Source of the DNA: JAWLFI01 sp964525165
Lineage (GTDB): Bacteria > Bacteroidota > Bacteroidia > Chitinophagales > Saprospiraceae
DNA length: 16,292 nt
Direction: 5' to 3'
NCBI GenBank assembly: GCA_964525165.1
Contig: CAZGGG010000063.1
Span: 1 to 16,292 of the forward strand
Below are positions 1 to 7,890 of this stretch, piece after piece. Each line of letters begins with the position of its first letter. Positions within the stretch are counted from its first letter, which is position 1. The position numbers were made by a program, and so were the translations under genes. The notes under the pieces are model-generated. The model ran no database searches. It was given only the letters and a program-made list of their open reading frames with translations, and had not been told where the DNA came from.

Positions 1-635
1 GGTCCTATTTGGGGTATACCGGGAATTGGATTGCCTACTTTGTAATGGGGTTTCTGGGTTTATATATGGTCAGTCTTGAATTTAGCACCAAGACCTTACG
101 GCAGGGTATTATTAATGGGTTGAGTCGAAAGGAATTGTGGGTCGGCAAAGTGGGCTTTATGGTCCTTCTCGCAATAGCCGCCACTCTATACTATATGCTT
201 TCCGGCTTTGCCCTGGGAATGTTAGGAACAGAACCATTTGAAGGGTCACCCGTTTTAGGAGAATCGTACATTATTCTGAGATATTTCATCATGATTCTGG
301 GGTATTTGACCTTTGGTTTTATGTTGGGGCTGCTAATTCGGGGTATTGGAATTGCCTCCATGCTTTATTTCATGTACGTATTCTTTTTGGAGGTCATGAT
401 TCGTTATCTGATCCACCTGAAGATCTTTGAACATCGGTCCATGATTTTTTACCCCATGAACGCATTGGAAGATCTAACTCCTTTCCCTGTGGGTGGGAGT
501 GGTCAAATGGTCAACAATATGAACCTCGGCTTCGAGCTATTCATGACTCCCGCAGAGGCGACCATTACCAGTCTGGTGTATATCGGACTTTTCTTGTTTG
601 CCAGCTTTTTATTACTGACTAAAAAAGATTTGTAA
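1..635 (+). CDS. ABC-2 type transporter permease, 3' portion (5' end outside the window)
   Basis: This is a partial integral membrane protein of an ABC-2 type exporter or gliding-type ABC system. The reading frame is open to the left edge; the first in-frame start-like codon is a TTG at 9, so the true start almost certainly lies upstream. The visible ~210 residues hold about five hydrophobic segments. After the first comes a cytoplasmic stretch of the type SLEFSTKTLRQGIINGLSRK, the charged loop typical of NosY/ABC-2 permeases. The end, FLLLTKKDL, is a last membrane helix followed by a short basic tail. The ATPase partner would be expected just upstream, outside the window. The substrate cannot be told. 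The stop codon lies 2 nt from the stop of the convergent peptidase gene. Confidence 0.8.
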   Translation, partial: SYLGYTGNWIAYFVMGFLGLYMVSLEFSTKTLRQGIINGLSRKELWVGKVGFMVLLAIAATLYYMLSGFALGMLGTEPFEGSPVLGESYIILRYFIMILGYLTFGFMLGLLIRGIGIASMLYFMYVFFLEVMIRYLIHLKIFEHRSMIFYPMNALEDLTPFPVGGSGQMVNNMNLGFELFMTPAEATITSLVYIGLFLFASFLLLTKKDL

Positions 636-637
636 GT

Positions 638-2566
638 CTAATTCTCTACCGTGTCAGAAAGCGGCCAATTATTATTGGATCGATTTCCATCAATGGTTTG
701 TTCCATAGGATCTAGGGTAATGGACTCTATTTCCTCCATACTGAAGGGCAAGTTAACCGTATAGCTGGGGTGTGTCCAGGGCCAATCCGTTAAAACCTCT
801 GCAGAATCATATTCAGCTTCAAAAGCGTCTATCGGTTTGTGTCCTCTCATGATTCTGAGTGGGATATTGTACCAATACCGCTGCCCATCTTTTGTCACCA
901 CGACCAAATCAGCAGGCATGGGCATCGGTTCAACTCTATTTAGGATGACCTCCGTTCCGGAAGAACCGGCAAAGACCGTATCAATGGCATAATCCAAAGG
1001 TTTGGTGCTCTGCACCATATATTGTTGATACCAATCCAAAATGATTCCAGACTCATTTTCCATCACTCGGAAGAAATCATCATCGGTAGGCAATTTGAAT
1101 TTCCATTCTTCAAAATATCTCAACAAGCCTCTGTCTCTTACTTCCTCACCCAGGACAAAACCTAATTGATCTAGGATGACAGAACCACCTGTGTAAGATG
1201 CCACTCCATAAGCGGTGTTCGTATTGTAGTGATCAGAATGTGTTGAAAGGGGTTCGAAGACATTCGAACGCATAAAATTCGCATATCCATTAATGGATCG
1301 AGCCATAGGGTCTGCAGCCGGGTCTCCTTTTAGGATCCCTATTTTCTTTAAATGGTTCATCACATGAGCAGAAGCATAGGATGTAAATCCTTCATCCATC
1401 CATGCAAAGCGGGCTTCATCTGTGCCTAACATCATTTGATACCAAGAGTGCATCAGTTCGTGTACAGAAACGCCCACCAATGATCCATAAGAACGGTTTC
1501 CTGTGATTAGCGTACCCATGGGATATTCCATTCCTCCATCTCCACCTTGGATAAAACTATACACCGGATAGGGATATTCACCATAGTGCTCATTAACAAA
1601 GGTGAATACCTGATTCATGGCTCGGGGCAATTGTTTCCATTGCTCCGCATAAGCAGTATCTTCCTGGTAGAAAAAATGCATTTCCACGCCGCAATCTGCT
1701 GTGTATACATCATGCTGATAATCTTTATCCGCAGCCCACATAAAATCGTGCACATTCTCTGCTGAAAACTTCCAGCTGATCAATTCCTGCTCGCTATCGA
1801 AATTGCCTTTTTCGATTTGCTCCTGATTCAGGTAGCCATGTCGGGGAAGTGTTGATTCAGGGTTTAATAGTGTTGCACCCGCAGCGATGGTGAATTCTGA
1901 GGGTGCTGTAATCTCCACTTCAAAATCTCCCCAGTTTCCATAAAACTCTCTGGCTATATATGGATTGGGGTGCCATCCCATTCTATCATAGGCACATAAT
2001 TTAGGATACCATTGCGACATGGAATAATCTATTCCTTCTAAATTTTCTCTTCCTGATCTTCGAATCTGTTTCGGAACCTGAGCGACAAACTCCATTTGGA
2101 AGATTACCTCTTCTCCGGGAGCAATGGGCTCCGCAAGCGTCACCTCTAGGATCGTTCCTTCCATTGTATAGTCGACAGGCTTTCCGTTTTGACTTAAAGA
2201 TTCAACAGATTGAAAACCGATCTCATCATCCTCCAAGTGAAAAATCCGATCTGCTACGCGTCCGTCCGGGTCGGGGAGGTTTCTAGATCGCACATCCATC
2301 ATTGAGTTGGGCTGAAAAGCATTCCAGTACAAATGATAGAAAGCTCGATAGAGTGTATCCGGTGAATGATTGGTGTATTGTATTTCTTGCGCACCATATA
2401 TTTGGTGCTGTTGATCATCCAACTGAACCTTCATCTTATAATTTGCTTCCTGCTGCCAGTACTGTGCAGCGAGTGGATTCACCAGAAAGCTGAAAGCCCA
2501 AAGCGAAAATATACAGAAGAAAGCTTTGTACATCATTTTACCTGAATTCAATATTGAGTTTTGCAT
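638..2566 (-). CDS. Secreted M1-family zinc metallopeptidase (aminopeptidase N-like)
   Basis: This is a gluzincin metallopeptidase of the M1 family, 642 residues, probably periplasmic or exported. The zinc site is complete: HELMH at 369-373, then 18 residues, then Glu392 in WMDEGFTSY, which is the HEXXH-X18-E pattern. The substrate-anchoring motif that reads GAMEN in classic members is GGMEYP here (344-349). Tyr458 in the SYTGG segment sits where the family's catalytic tyrosine is expected. An N-terminal hydrophobic signal ending PLAAQ (to about residue 35) indicates export. Met11 or Met12 (starts at 2536 or 2533) give a more compact signal peptide, MMYKAFF..., and may be the real start. No C-terminal T9SS domain is seen. 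It likely trims peptides for nutrition. Exact substrate preference is not readable. Confidence 0.9.
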   Translation of the reverse strand: MQNSILNSGKMMYKAFFCIFSLWAFSFLVNPLAAQYWQQEANYKMKVQLDDQQHQIYGAQEIQYTNHSPDTLYRAFYHLYWNAFQPNSMMDVRSRNLPDPDGRVADRIFHLEDDEIGFQSVESLSQNGKPVDYTMEGTILEVTLAEPIAPGEEVIFQMEFVAQVPKQIRRSGRENLEGIDYSMSQWYPKLCAYDRMGWHPNPYIAREFYGNWGDFEVEITAPSEFTIAAGATLLNPESTLPRHGYLNQEQIEKGNFDSEQELISWKFSAENVHDFMWAADKDYQHDVYTADCGVEMHFFYQEDTAYAEQWKQLPRAMNQVFTFVNEHYGEYPYPVYSFIQGGDGGMEYPMGTLITGNRSYGSLVGVSVHELMHSWYQMMLGTDEARFAWMDEGFTSYASAHVMNHLKKIGILKGDPAADPMARSINGYANFMRSNVFEPLSTHSDHYNTNTAYGVASYTGGSVILDQLGFVLGEEVRDRGLLRYFEEWKFKLPTDDDFFRVMENESGIILDWYQQYMVQSTKPLDYAIDTVFAGSSGTEVILNRVEPMPMPADLVVVTKDGQRYWYNIPLRIMRGHKPIDAFEAEYDSAEVLTDWPWTHPSYTVNLPFSMEEIESITLDPMEQTIDGNRSNNNWPLSDTVEN

Positions 2567-2582
2567 ATGAAAGGTGTTCTCT

Positions 2583-2614
2583 TTTGATAAAGGTCTAGGA
2601 TATTCTTAAATTTG
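2583..2614 (+). promoter_or_regulatory. Bacteroidota-type promoter for the DUF6580-DUF5522 unit
   Basis: A -33 TTTG at 2583-2586 is followed after exactly 20 nt by TAAATTTG at 2607-2614, a perfect TAnnTTTG -7 element. This matches the known Bacteroides/Flavobacterium primary sigma consensus. Transcription would begin near 2620, leaving a leader of about 20 nt before the ATG at 2640. This also argues for that ATG over the upstream TTG at 2631. No SD-like motif is evident, which is normal in this phylum. Confidence 0.7.
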
Positions 2615-2639
2615 AACGAAAATAATCGATTTGAATCAT

Positions 2640-3203
2640 ATGAATCAATTAGCTAAGCATAAATGGTGGTTTTTTGCGGGTTTTATCTTTGTCATTGCGT
2701 TGAGCAGACTACTACCCCATCCTTATAATTTTACGCCCGTAGGCGGCATGGCTTTATTTGCAGGTGCCCTCTTTGGGGGAAGAAAACTGCTTTGGCTGGT
2801 GCCAATTATAGCATACTTGATCAGTGATTTATTGGTCAATAATATTCTTTATGCATCTTATTATGATTCGTTCATTTGGATGACTTCTCCGGCGGTTTAT
2901 CTCAGCCTTGCTGTCATCATCCTTATGGGACATTTGATGTTACAAAGAATAAATGCGAAGAATATGGTTTTGGCAAGTGTGAGTGCTTCCGTATTGTTTT
3001 TTCTGATCACTAATGCTTTTGTTTGGTATGCCAGCCCAACTTACCCCAATACTATTGCAGGACTCATAAGTTCTTATACAGCGGGTATTCCATTCTTTTG
3101 GAATACGCTGGCAGGTGACTTGTTTTATTGCTCTATACTGTTTGGAAGCTATTCGCTTCTAGTCAAAAAGTATCCTGCATTTCGACTAAAGTCCTTTGCA
3201 TAA
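2640..3203 (+). CDS. DUF6580 family putative membrane transport protein
   Basis: A 187-residue polytopic membrane protein recognised as DUF6580-like. Around five to six hydrophobic segments are visible, at roughly 10-25, 35-47, 50-68, 83-100, 110-130 and 158-175. Conserved-looking features are RLLPHPYNFTPVGGMALF (23-40), SDLLVNN (62-68) and the late GIPFFWNTLAGDLFY segment (149-163). Family members are annotated only as putative transport proteins. A resemblance to ECF-type substrate-binding membrane components is a speculation I cannot test here. The ATG at 2640 was chosen over the in-frame TTG at 2631. It leads a two-gene unit with the DUF5522 gene 9 nt downstream in the same frame. Substrate unknown. 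Confidence 0.8.
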   Translation: MNQLAKHKWWFFAGFIFVIALSRLLPHPYNFTPVGGMALFAGALFGGRKLLWLVPIIAYLISDLLVNNILYASYYDSFIWMTSPAVYLSLAVIILMGHLMLQRINAKNMVLASVSASVLFFLITNAFVWYASPTYPNTIAGLISSYTAGIPFFWNTLAGDLFYCSILFGSYSLLVKKYPAFRLKSFA

Positions 3204-3212
3204 TTCGATTTT

Positions 3213-3419
3213 GTGGCATTTTCTTTTTTTAAGAAAAAACAAGATTCCTCTGAAAGTACTGCACAAAAGCTAGTGGAGGGAACAGATTTTTATCTCGAAG
3301 AAGGTAAATATGTTTTCACTTCTCATTATCACCTAAAAAGAGGGTATTGTTGTGGAAGCGGATGTCGCCATTGTCCCTATCCAAAAGAGAATGACCAAGC
3401 TAACCGAAAAGGAAACTGA
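3213..3419 (+). CDS. DUF5522 small cysteine-rich protein, GTG start
   Basis: A 68-residue protein with the DUF5522 hallmark GYCCGSGCRHCPYP: Cys46, Cys47, Cys51 and Cys54, preceded by YVFTSHYHLKRG. The cysteines suggest a bound metal or iron-sulfur site; this is inference, since the family has no function I know. The start is GTG at 3213: the protein contains no other Met, and the only in-frame stop just upstream is that of the DUF6580 gene (3201-3203), so no ATG start is possible. The 9-nt spacing implies co-transcription with the DUF6580 gene. Its TGA directly abuts the stop of the convergent lipoprotein gene. Confidence 0.8.
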   Translation: MAFSFFKKKQDSSESTAQKLVEGTDFYLEEGKYVFTSHYHLKRGYCCGSGCRHCPYPKENDQANRKGN

Positions 3420-4010
3420 TTATTTCAAACTGCCCGCCTTGACGGCAAAAATCTTAATGTTTTCCTGGTCGCCATTAAGATTTTCGATGACAATGTCGTC
3501 AATCCATTGTCTTTCATCCAGAGTCGTGCAACGGGAATCAATAAACTTGTAGTCAAAACAAGACTCCTGTGAATTTTGGTCAACACAATCTGTGAGTAAC
3601 CGCAGATCCGCTTCATTGACTTGCTGATCACCATCAATATCTGCCGCTAATTGCTGAAAAACGGACATCTCAATCGATCCATTCAGATAAGATTCAAAAA
3701 GGGCCAGATCATCTTCCGTGATGCTCCCCTTTTCAACATTCTTTTTCACCGGAACCAGGGTGTAATCAAAACCAGAAGGCAATCTATCAAATGAAAAAGA
3801 GGCGTCTAAACTAGAGTCTAAGAGGGTCTCATCCGTATAGAGGTATATTGTTACGTCCTCTAATAACTCATGGCCTCCATTCTGAATATCCGGTTCGTAA
3901 TACACCAGTTCGCCTGAGATTTCGAAATGCTTTACAAATGTATGGCTCACCGGCTGACAAGAAAAGATCAGCACAACAAGTGAAATCCAGACGATATAAA
4001 AGTGTCGCAT
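3420..4010 (-). CDS. Lipoprotein with carboxypeptidase-regulatory-like and dockerin-like segments
   Basis: A 196-residue predicted lipoprotein. Starting at the ATG at 4010, the N-terminus MRHFYIVWISLVVLIFSC is a short signal with Cys18 as the lipidation site; the reading frame is open 42 codons further up, but that extension lacks signal-peptide shape. Residues 29-88 (ISGELVYYEP... DVTIYLYTDETLLDSS... FDRLPSGFDYTLVP) resemble the beta-sandwich CarboxypepD_reg/SdrD-B type segments common in Bacteroidota surface proteins. Residues 90-141 hold two loops like a type I dockerin, GSITEDDLALF and DIDGDQQVNEADLRLL, with Asp/Asn at calcium-ligand positions. Four more cysteines follow (142, 151, 161 and lipid Cys18 apart). 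Probably surface or periplasmic; partner unknown. It is divergent from the BNR/T9SS gene. Confidence 0.7.
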   Translation of the reverse strand: MRHFYIVWISLVVLIFSCQPVSHTFVKHFEISGELVYYEPDIQNGGHELLEDVTIYLYTDETLLDSSLDASFSFDRLPSGFDYTLVPVKKNVEKGSITEDDLALFESYLNGSIEMSVFQQLAADIDGDQQVNEADLRLLTDCVDQNSQESCFDYKFIDSRCTTLDERQWIDDIVIENLNGDQENIKIFAVKAGSLK

Positions 4011-4108
4011 AACTAACAAACTTCCTATCAAGTTACTGAAAATTTGGGAAAGTTGTAGCAAGGCAAATGATATTACCCAATTACGGCCGCATTCAACTAC
4101 ATATTCAG

Positions 4109-4116
4109 TATATTTG
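4109..4116 (+). promoter_or_regulatory. Candidate -7 element TATATTTG of the BNR/T9SS gene
   Basis: TATATTTG matches TAnnTTTG exactly and lies 29 nt before the ATG at 4146, giving a leader of roughly 24 nt. No TTTG or TTG -33 element is seen at the expected 19-21 nt upstream, so this is weaker than the promoter at 2583-2614. No equally good element was found for the divergent lipoprotein gene starting at 4010. Confidence 0.4.
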
Positions 4117-4145
4117 AATATTACCGAAACAACCAATGCCCCAGC

Positions 4146-6929
4146 ATGAAGCGCCAGCTATTTTTGGTGGGATTGCTATGGATAATAGCATCCTGCACCA
4201 CAGCCCCTGTATCTGATGAATTAAGCACCCAACTCAGCAAAAAGGATCGCATTGATCTTGCCATTGCTCATGAAGTGGAAATGACGAAAGATCCTTCTAC
4301 AGGAACTGTCCCACGAGAAAGACTGCTGAAATCCTATGCTATCATGGAGAAGAAAAAGCAATCCATGAAGGAGAATTACTCCATTACATGGGAAGAGAGA
4401 GGGCCCGATAATGTAGGAGGTAGAACAAGAGCTATTATTTTTGATCAAAATGATCCTAGTCACCAGACAGTGTTTGCAGGCAGTGTGGCAGGTGGTTTAT
4501 GGACTTGTTCTAATATTTATGATGCGAACCCTAATTGGACAGTTGTCAATGATTTCTTCGACAACCTCGCAGTAACTAGTATCGTTCAAGACCCTATCGA
4601 TCCGGATGTTCTCTATTTTGGTACCGGAGAAGGCTTCTTTAATGCGGATGCTGTGCGCGGATTAGGTATATGGAAATCCACAGACGGAGGGACAACTTGG
4701 AATCAATTGGGCTCCACCAATAACTCTACCTTTCACTACATACAAAAACTCATTATTTCCCAACAAGGAACTTTATTTGCAGCCACCCGCAACAACGGAG
4801 TTCAAAGATCCACAGATGGGGGCAATAGTTGGTCAGATGTATTATCCAGTGATGTAACAGCCAGTTCCAATCGAGCTGGAGATATAGAAGAGGCCCAAAA
4901 TGGAGATTTGTATGCAGGGATGGGATTGTTTTCAACTGACGGTGTCTATAAATCAACAGACGATGGTGTGACTTGGTCTAAACTTACCAATGGACTTCCC
5001 GGTTCCGGATATGCCAGAGTAGAAATAGCGACCGCACCTTCAGACAGCAATAGGTTGTATGTTCTTCTTCATGAAACAGGCAGTAATGATTGTGAGGGGA
5101 TCTATACCTCTTCAGATGCGGGAGCCAATTTTAGTACTTGTGACAATCCAGCCGCTTTTTTTATGGATAACTTTTGTCGTGGCCAGGCATGGTATGATCT
5201 TATAGCAGCTGTGGATCCCAATGATCCTGAGCGATTATTTATAGGAGGCATCGATCTTTTGGTCAGCAGTGATGCTGGAACCAGCTTTACGCAAATCAGT
5301 CAATGGTATGGCGGTGGAGGTTATGAATATGTGCATGCAGATCAACATATCATCTTGTTTAGACCGGGAAGCTCAGATACACTCATCAATGGAAGTGATG
5401 GAGGCATTGCCTTAAGCACGAATGCATCCAGCGCGCCGGCAGATATCCTTTTTAGCATTCAAAACTCAGGATATAATGTAACACAGTTTTATGGCTGTGC
5501 CCTGCATCCGGATATTGGTTTAGATTATTTTATAGGCGGGACGCAAGACAATGGCTCTCATCTCTTTCAATCTTCAGGCATTAACAGTACGACGGAGGTG
5601 ACAGGCGGAGATGGAGCTTTTATTCACATAGACCAAAATCATCCGGATACCCAAATCACCAGTTATGTCTACAATAACTATTGGGTAACTATTGATGGAG
5701 GGAATACGACGCCCTGGCCAACACGATTTATCAATGGCACAGGACGCTTCATCAATCCTACAGATTACGACAATGATGATCATATGTTGTATGCAGCCAC
5801 TTTTGGGGGCAGTTATTTAAGGTGGTCTGATTTTTCAGGGACTGACTCATCTATTGTTGCCATCCCTGAGCTAAATGGTAGAGTCATTTCTGCTGTTACA
5901 GCTTCTCCCAATATTACACATCGAATCTATTTTGGAAATGATCAGGGAGAAGTGGTCTTAGTCGAAGATGCACATACCAACACCCCTACGAGCAGTACTT
6001 TCAGAACGGGTTCAGGCTATGTGTCCTGCATAGAAATTGAGACAGGCAATGAGGATCATGTGTTAGTCACAATGTCTAATTATGGGGTGAACAGCATTTA
6101 TGAAACGACTGATGCCGGAGCTACTTGGACCTCTGTTGAGGGTGACCTGCCGGACATGCCGGTTCGATGGGCTCTTTTCAATCCGCATGATGCTGATCAA
6201 GCTATGATCGCAACTGAATTGGGTGTTTGGTATACAGATAATTTAGATGGAAGTAATACAGTTTGGAATCCTGAAAATACCGGCATGGCAAATGTCCGAA
6301 CGGATATGCTCCAATGGCGGCCTTCCGATAATGAGATTATAGCTGCCACCCATGGGCGGGGAATATATTCTACTTCTTCCTTTGAAATAGCTTTACCACT
6401 GGAATGGATGAGCTTTACCGCAGAAGTTTCTGATCAACAAGAAGTCCATCTTGATTGGACTACTGCTCACGAGTTCAACAATGACGGATTTACCATCCAG
6501 CGATCATTGGACGGACATGAATTCATCAATATCGACTTTGCGGAAGCAAAAAATAAGCCGCTCAACCAATACACGCTGATTGATACAGACTTGCCCTATT
6601 ATGATGGAACCTTGTTTTATCGCATTCTTCAGACAGACAAAGATGGCTCCCAGAGTTATTCTGAGGTCCGACGTGTCTACCTAAGATCCATTGAAGAAGA
6701 ACTGGGTATTTGGCCTAATCCGATATCCGATGAAGTCAACCTCTCTGTCATAAATGCCGGACATCTACAAATCTTTAACTCGGGAGGTCATTTAATTTGG
6801 AGTCAGGATATACAACCAAAACAGATTCATAGAATCCCTAGCTCTGATTGGCTGCCCGGAAGCTACTACTTTATATTTCTGGGCTCTAAATCCCGTGAGC
6901 GGATTCAACGAACAGTCATCAAACAGTAA
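4146..6929 (+). CDS. BNR/sortilin-like repeat protein with lipobox and T9SS type A C-terminal domain
   Basis: A 927-residue exported protein built mostly of beta-propeller-type repeats. Six Asp-box (BNR) motifs of the form S/T-x-D-x-G-x-[TS]-[WF] are visible: STDGGTTW (178), STDGGNSW (222), STDDGVTW (270), SSDAGANF (322), SSDAGTSF (374) and TTDAGATW (654). This is the layout of VPS10/sortilin or glycosidase-like exo-repeat proteins; no sialidase catalytic set was recognised, so enzymatic activity is not claimed. Residues about 751-850 (PLEWMSFTAEV... WTTAHEFNNDGFTIQRS) are the Ig-like domain that commonly precedes a type IX sorting domain. Residues 853-927, starting LGIWPNPISDEVNL, are the T9SS type A signal. 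The N-terminus MKRQLFLVGLLWIIASC also has a lipobox with Cys17. Likely surface-exposed; its ligand is unknown. The 3' end overlaps the convergent acyltransferase gene by 11 nt. Confidence 0.85.
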   Translation: MKRQLFLVGLLWIIASCTTAPVSDELSTQLSKKDRIDLAIAHEVEMTKDPSTGTVPRERLLKSYAIMEKKKQSMKENYSITWEERGPDNVGGRTRAIIFDQNDPSHQTVFAGSVAGGLWTCSNIYDANPNWTVVNDFFDNLAVTSIVQDPIDPDVLYFGTGEGFFNADAVRGLGIWKSTDGGTTWNQLGSTNNSTFHYIQKLIISQQGTLFAATRNNGVQRSTDGGNSWSDVLSSDVTASSNRAGDIEEAQNGDLYAGMGLFSTDGVYKSTDDGVTWSKLTNGLPGSGYARVEIATAPSDSNRLYVLLHETGSNDCEGIYTSSDAGANFSTCDNPAAFFMDNFCRGQAWYDLIAAVDPNDPERLFIGGIDLLVSSDAGTSFTQISQWYGGGGYEYVHADQHIILFRPGSSDTLINGSDGGIALSTNASSAPADILFSIQNSGYNVTQFYGCALHPDIGLDYFIGGTQDNGSHLFQSSGINSTTEVTGGDGAFIHIDQNHPDTQITSYVYNNYWVTIDGGNTTPWPTRFINGTGRFINPTDYDNDDHMLYAATFGGSYLRWSDFSGTDSSIVAIPELNGRVISAVTASPNITHRIYFGNDQGEVVLVEDAHTNTPTSSTFRTGSGYVSCIEIETGNEDHVLVTMSNYGVNSIYETTDAGATWTSVEGDLPDMPVRWALFNPHDADQAMIATELGVWYTDNLDGSNTVWNPENTGMANVRTDMLQWRPSDNEIIAATHGRGIYSTSSFEIALPLEWMSFTAEVSDQQEVHLDWTTAHEFNNDGFTIQRSLDGHEFINIDFAEAKNKPLNQYTLIDTDLPYYDGTLFYRILQTDKDGSQSYSEVRRVYLRSIEEELGIWPNPISDEVNLSVINAGHLQIFNSGGHLIWSQDIQPKQIHRIPSSDWLPGSYYFIFLGSKSRERIQRTVIKQ

Positions 6930-7881
6930 GGGTGAAATCAGGAGGAAGCTCGAAAGTATCTATGTGTCGAGAACGACTATTCTCATAGATATCCTTCATC
7001 GTCACCAAAATGCCGGTTTCTTCCACATCACCGAAATCAGAATTCAAAGCCGTACCAAAGGTTTTCATTGTGTCCGAAAGACCCATATACAGATTAATCA
7101 AAGGAGGTATGCTTTCGCCTAGTTCTTTGAGTTTTTTCTTCAGCAGCTTAATGCCCTCTTTAAAGGGAAGATTAAATTCCTGCTCCAATAGAAGCTGATG
7201 ATCATTAAATGCAAGGGGGTGAATCGGTTGCACAAGGTCATCCGGATCCGGAAAATAGTGATGCATGAAAGCCAGTAATAAGTCTCTCGCCTCTGAATTG
7301 TAATCAGGGTACATGGTCACTTTGCCAAAGAAATATTTACTCTCCGGGTAAATCTTCACTAAGGCTCCCAGACCGTCCCATAAGCTAAACAAGGCAAAGA
7401 TACCTCTTCGGGGATCCACACTAGGTTGGTATTTCGGCTGCACCCACGACCTACCCAGCTCTATGGTATAGGGTAAATATTCTTTCCTGAAAGTATCTGA
7501 AAAGTGAAAGTAATGCGCAGTTGAAAGAGGAATGGAAGATTGATTGGGTGATAATACATCGAGACAGTAGATATAGCGATAGCCACCTACGACTTCTTTT
7601 TCATTATGGTCAAAGACGATGAGCTGCTGGTAACAATTGTCACTCATATCATAGTCATCGATATCCAAGGCTTCACCCGTTCCTCCTCCGGAAGCTCGAA
7701 AGGCAAGTTCACGGAGTCGACCAATTTCTCTTAATGTATGAGGGGCATTATGCGCATTCACAATATAAATCTCGTACCCTCCTTTGCTGGAATTTCGAAC
7801 AAAACGATCCTTCGTCAGCTCACTGACGATTAAATCTCGCTCTACAGGTTCAATGATTGCTTTTCCCAATGAAGTATTCAT
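6919..7881 (-). CDS. OlsB/GlsB-like GNAT-type N-acyltransferase (amino-acid lipid synthesis)
   Basis: About 320 residues of the OlsB/hemolysin-related acyltransferase family, which transfers a 3-hydroxy fatty acyl group from acyl-ACP to the amino group of ornithine or, in Bacteroides, glycine (GlsB). Family features seen from the ATG start are LRELAFRASGGGTG (56-69), DIDDYD (74-79), VVGGYRYIY (97-105) and ELGRSWVQPKYQ (141-152), which is the ELGRS-V-P-Y signature. The C-terminal ~120 residues are longer than in the shortest proteobacterial OlsB. The start is taken as ATG at 7881; an in-frame TTG at 7887 would add two residues. It lies 9 nt after the PlsC/GlsA-like gene, so the two are almost certainly co-transcribed and make the lyso- and then diacylated lipid. 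The head-group amino acid is not readable; glycine is favoured from the phylum. Confidence 0.8.
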   Translation of the reverse strand: MNTSLGKAIIEPVERDLIVSELTKDRFVRNSSKGGYEIYIVNAHNAPHTLREIGRLRELAFRASGGGTGEALDIDDYDMSDNCYQQLIVFDHNEKEVVGGYRYIYCLDVLSPNQSSIPLSTAHYFHFSDTFRKEYLPYTIELGRSWVQPKYQPSVDPRRGIFALFSLWDGLGALVKIYPESKYFFGKVTMYPDYNSEARDLLLAFMHHYFPDPDDLVQPIHPLAFNDHQLLLEQEFNLPFKEGIKLLKKKLKELGESIPPLINLYMGLSDTMKTFGTALNSDFGDVEETGILVTMKDIYENSRSRHIDTFELPPDFTLTV

Positions 7882-7890
7882 ACTCAATCC

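Noticed and set aside
3204..3212. A DUF6580-DUF5522 fusion by stop readthrough
   Set aside because: The two genes share a frame with one TAA between, but a GTG start fits the second gene and nothing indicates recoding.
3429..3446. Small inverted repeat near the convergent end at 3420 as terminator
   Set aside because: Arms of about four bases without a following T-run; inside coding sequence.
4058..4072. Possible - strand promoter TATCATTTG for the lipoprotein at 4010
   Set aside because: It has three bases between TA and TTTG instead of two and no -33 partner; too weak in AT-rich DNA.
4146..6929. Sialidase function for the BNR protein
   Set aside because: Asp boxes alone are structural. 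I could not see the sialidase arginine triad or FRIP-type motif, so only a repeat-protein call is made.
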